A stretch of DNA of 64,000 nucleotides from Scandinavium manionii (GTDB lineage: Bacteria; Pseudomonadota; Gammaproteobacteria; Enterobacterales; Enterobacteriaceae), in contig NZ_JALIGC010000038.1 in the NCBI RefSeq assembly GCF_024764775.1, positions 372,001 through 436,000 of the forward strand, given 5' to 3'. Shown one piece after another: positions 63,548-64,000 of this stretch. Each line of letters starts with the position of its first letter. The stretch's first letter is position 1. The notes below the pieces were generated by a model. That model was not told where the DNA came from, made no database searches, and saw only the letters and a list, made by a program, of their open reading frames with translations. A program made the position numbers and the translations under genes.

Positions 63548-64000
63548 GTGCAAACCTTTCATGCCGATCTGGCCGTTATAGGCGCTGGCGGGGCGGGATT
63601 ACGGGCTGCAATTGCCGCAGCACAAGCCAATCCCAACGCAAAAATCGCACTGATTTCAAAAGTCTATCCTATGCGTAGCCATACCGTTGCCGCTGAAGGC
63701 GGTTCTGCGGCGGTCGCTCAGGATCATGACAGCTTTGAGTACCATTTCAACGATACCGTTTCCGGTGGCGATTGGCTCTGTGAGCAGGATGTCGTGGACT
63801 ACTTTGTTCACCATTGCCCGACCGAGATGACCCAGCTTGAGCAATGGGGATGTCCGTGGAGCCGCCGTGAAGATGGTTCCGTTAACGTGCGTCGCTTCGG
63901 CGGAATGAAAATTGAGCGTACCTGGTTTGCCGCAGATAAAACCGGCTTCCATATGCTGCACACCCTCTTCCAGACTTCCCTGCAATTCCCTCAAATTCAA
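63548..64000 (+). CDS. frdA: fumarate reductase flavoprotein subunit FrdA (partial)
   Basis: First 151 residues; the gene runs off the window. GTG start at 63548 preceded by GGAGGAAT. FAD-binding IGAGGAGLRA at 11-20 and the covalent-FAD histidine H45 in SHTVAAEGG (His44 in E. coli numbering). With FrdB, FrdC and FrdD it reduces fumarate as terminal acceptor in anaerobic respiration at the inner membrane. Confidence 0.97.
   Translation, partial: MQTFHADLAVIGAGGAGLRAAIAAAQANPNAKIALISKVYPMRSHTVAAEGGSAAVAQDHDSFEYHFNDTVSGGDWLCEQDVVDYFVHHCPTEMTQLEQWGCPWSRREDGSVNVRRFGGMKIERTWFAADKTGFHMLHTLFQTSLQFPQIQ

Noticed and set aside
63372..63581. 69-codon open frame upstream of frdA
   Set aside because: It runs through the frd promoter and FNR/NarL region and into frdA in another frame; no homology recognised.

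Overview
This window is a stretch of an enterobacterial (Enterobacteriaceae) chromosome. Most of it is collinear, in inverted orientation, with the 94-96 min region of Escherichia coli, from tamA/msrA to frdA. Nearly every core protein is immediately recognisable as the E. coli orthologue. ERIC (IRU) repeats and REP-like palindromes support the family assignment. I cannot name the species; the gene content differs from E. coli K-12 in several places and would fit an Enterobacter/Lelliottia/Leclercia-type genome (inference).

Layout. 1-8.3 kb: the start of tamA, then msrA, then an accessory catabolic island: a LacI-type regulator facing four consecutive Gfo/Idh/MocA oxidoreductase paralogues and a GPH-type sugar symporter. 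8.4-21 kb: paeA, ytfK, ytfJ, cysQ, cpdB, ytfH/qorB, an extra AraC-type regulator, ytfF, ytfE, cycA, fklB and ytfB. 21-24 kb: an EamA permease and the rpsF-priB-rpsR-rplI ribosomal operon with its S6:S18 autoregulatory leader. 24-32.7 kb: the complete L-ascorbate regulon (ulaABCDEF, ulaG, ulaR) and small stress genes (yjfY, yjfP, bsmA, yjfN). 32.7-36 kb: aidB and an MHS-family transporter occupying the place of E. coli yjfIJKLM/yjfC. 36-53 kb: rlmB, rnr, nsrR, purA, yjeT, hflC, hflK, hflX, hfq, miaA, mutL, amiB, tsaE, nnr and queG. 53.3-54.2 kb: a datA-like DnaA-titration locus followed by three tRNA-Gly(GCC) genes in a 234-bp tandem repeat. 54.3-64 kb: orn, rsgA, psd, mscM, yjeM, epmA and the start of frdA with its FNR-type promoter.

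How it works together. The island at 2-8.3 kb looks like a substrate-inducible, CRP-activated pathway: a sugar or glycoside is taken up by the symporter and modified by several NAD(P)-dependent dehydrogenases. Its substrate is unknown and it is the best candidate for an undescribed system. The ula genes import ascorbate as the 6-phosphate and convert it to D-xylulose 5-phosphate. NsrR (39.4 kb) has a perfect palindromic target in front of ytfE (17.15 kb), so both the nitric-oxide sensor and a repair gene lie in the window. DnaA-box clustering beside the tRNA-Gly genes marks a replication-control site. The remaining genes are housekeeping: translation, RNA decay, mismatch repair, cell-wall amidase, tRNA modification and EF-P activation, phospholipid synthesis and fumarate respiration.

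No CRISPR array, prophage, insertion sequence or rRNA operon was seen.
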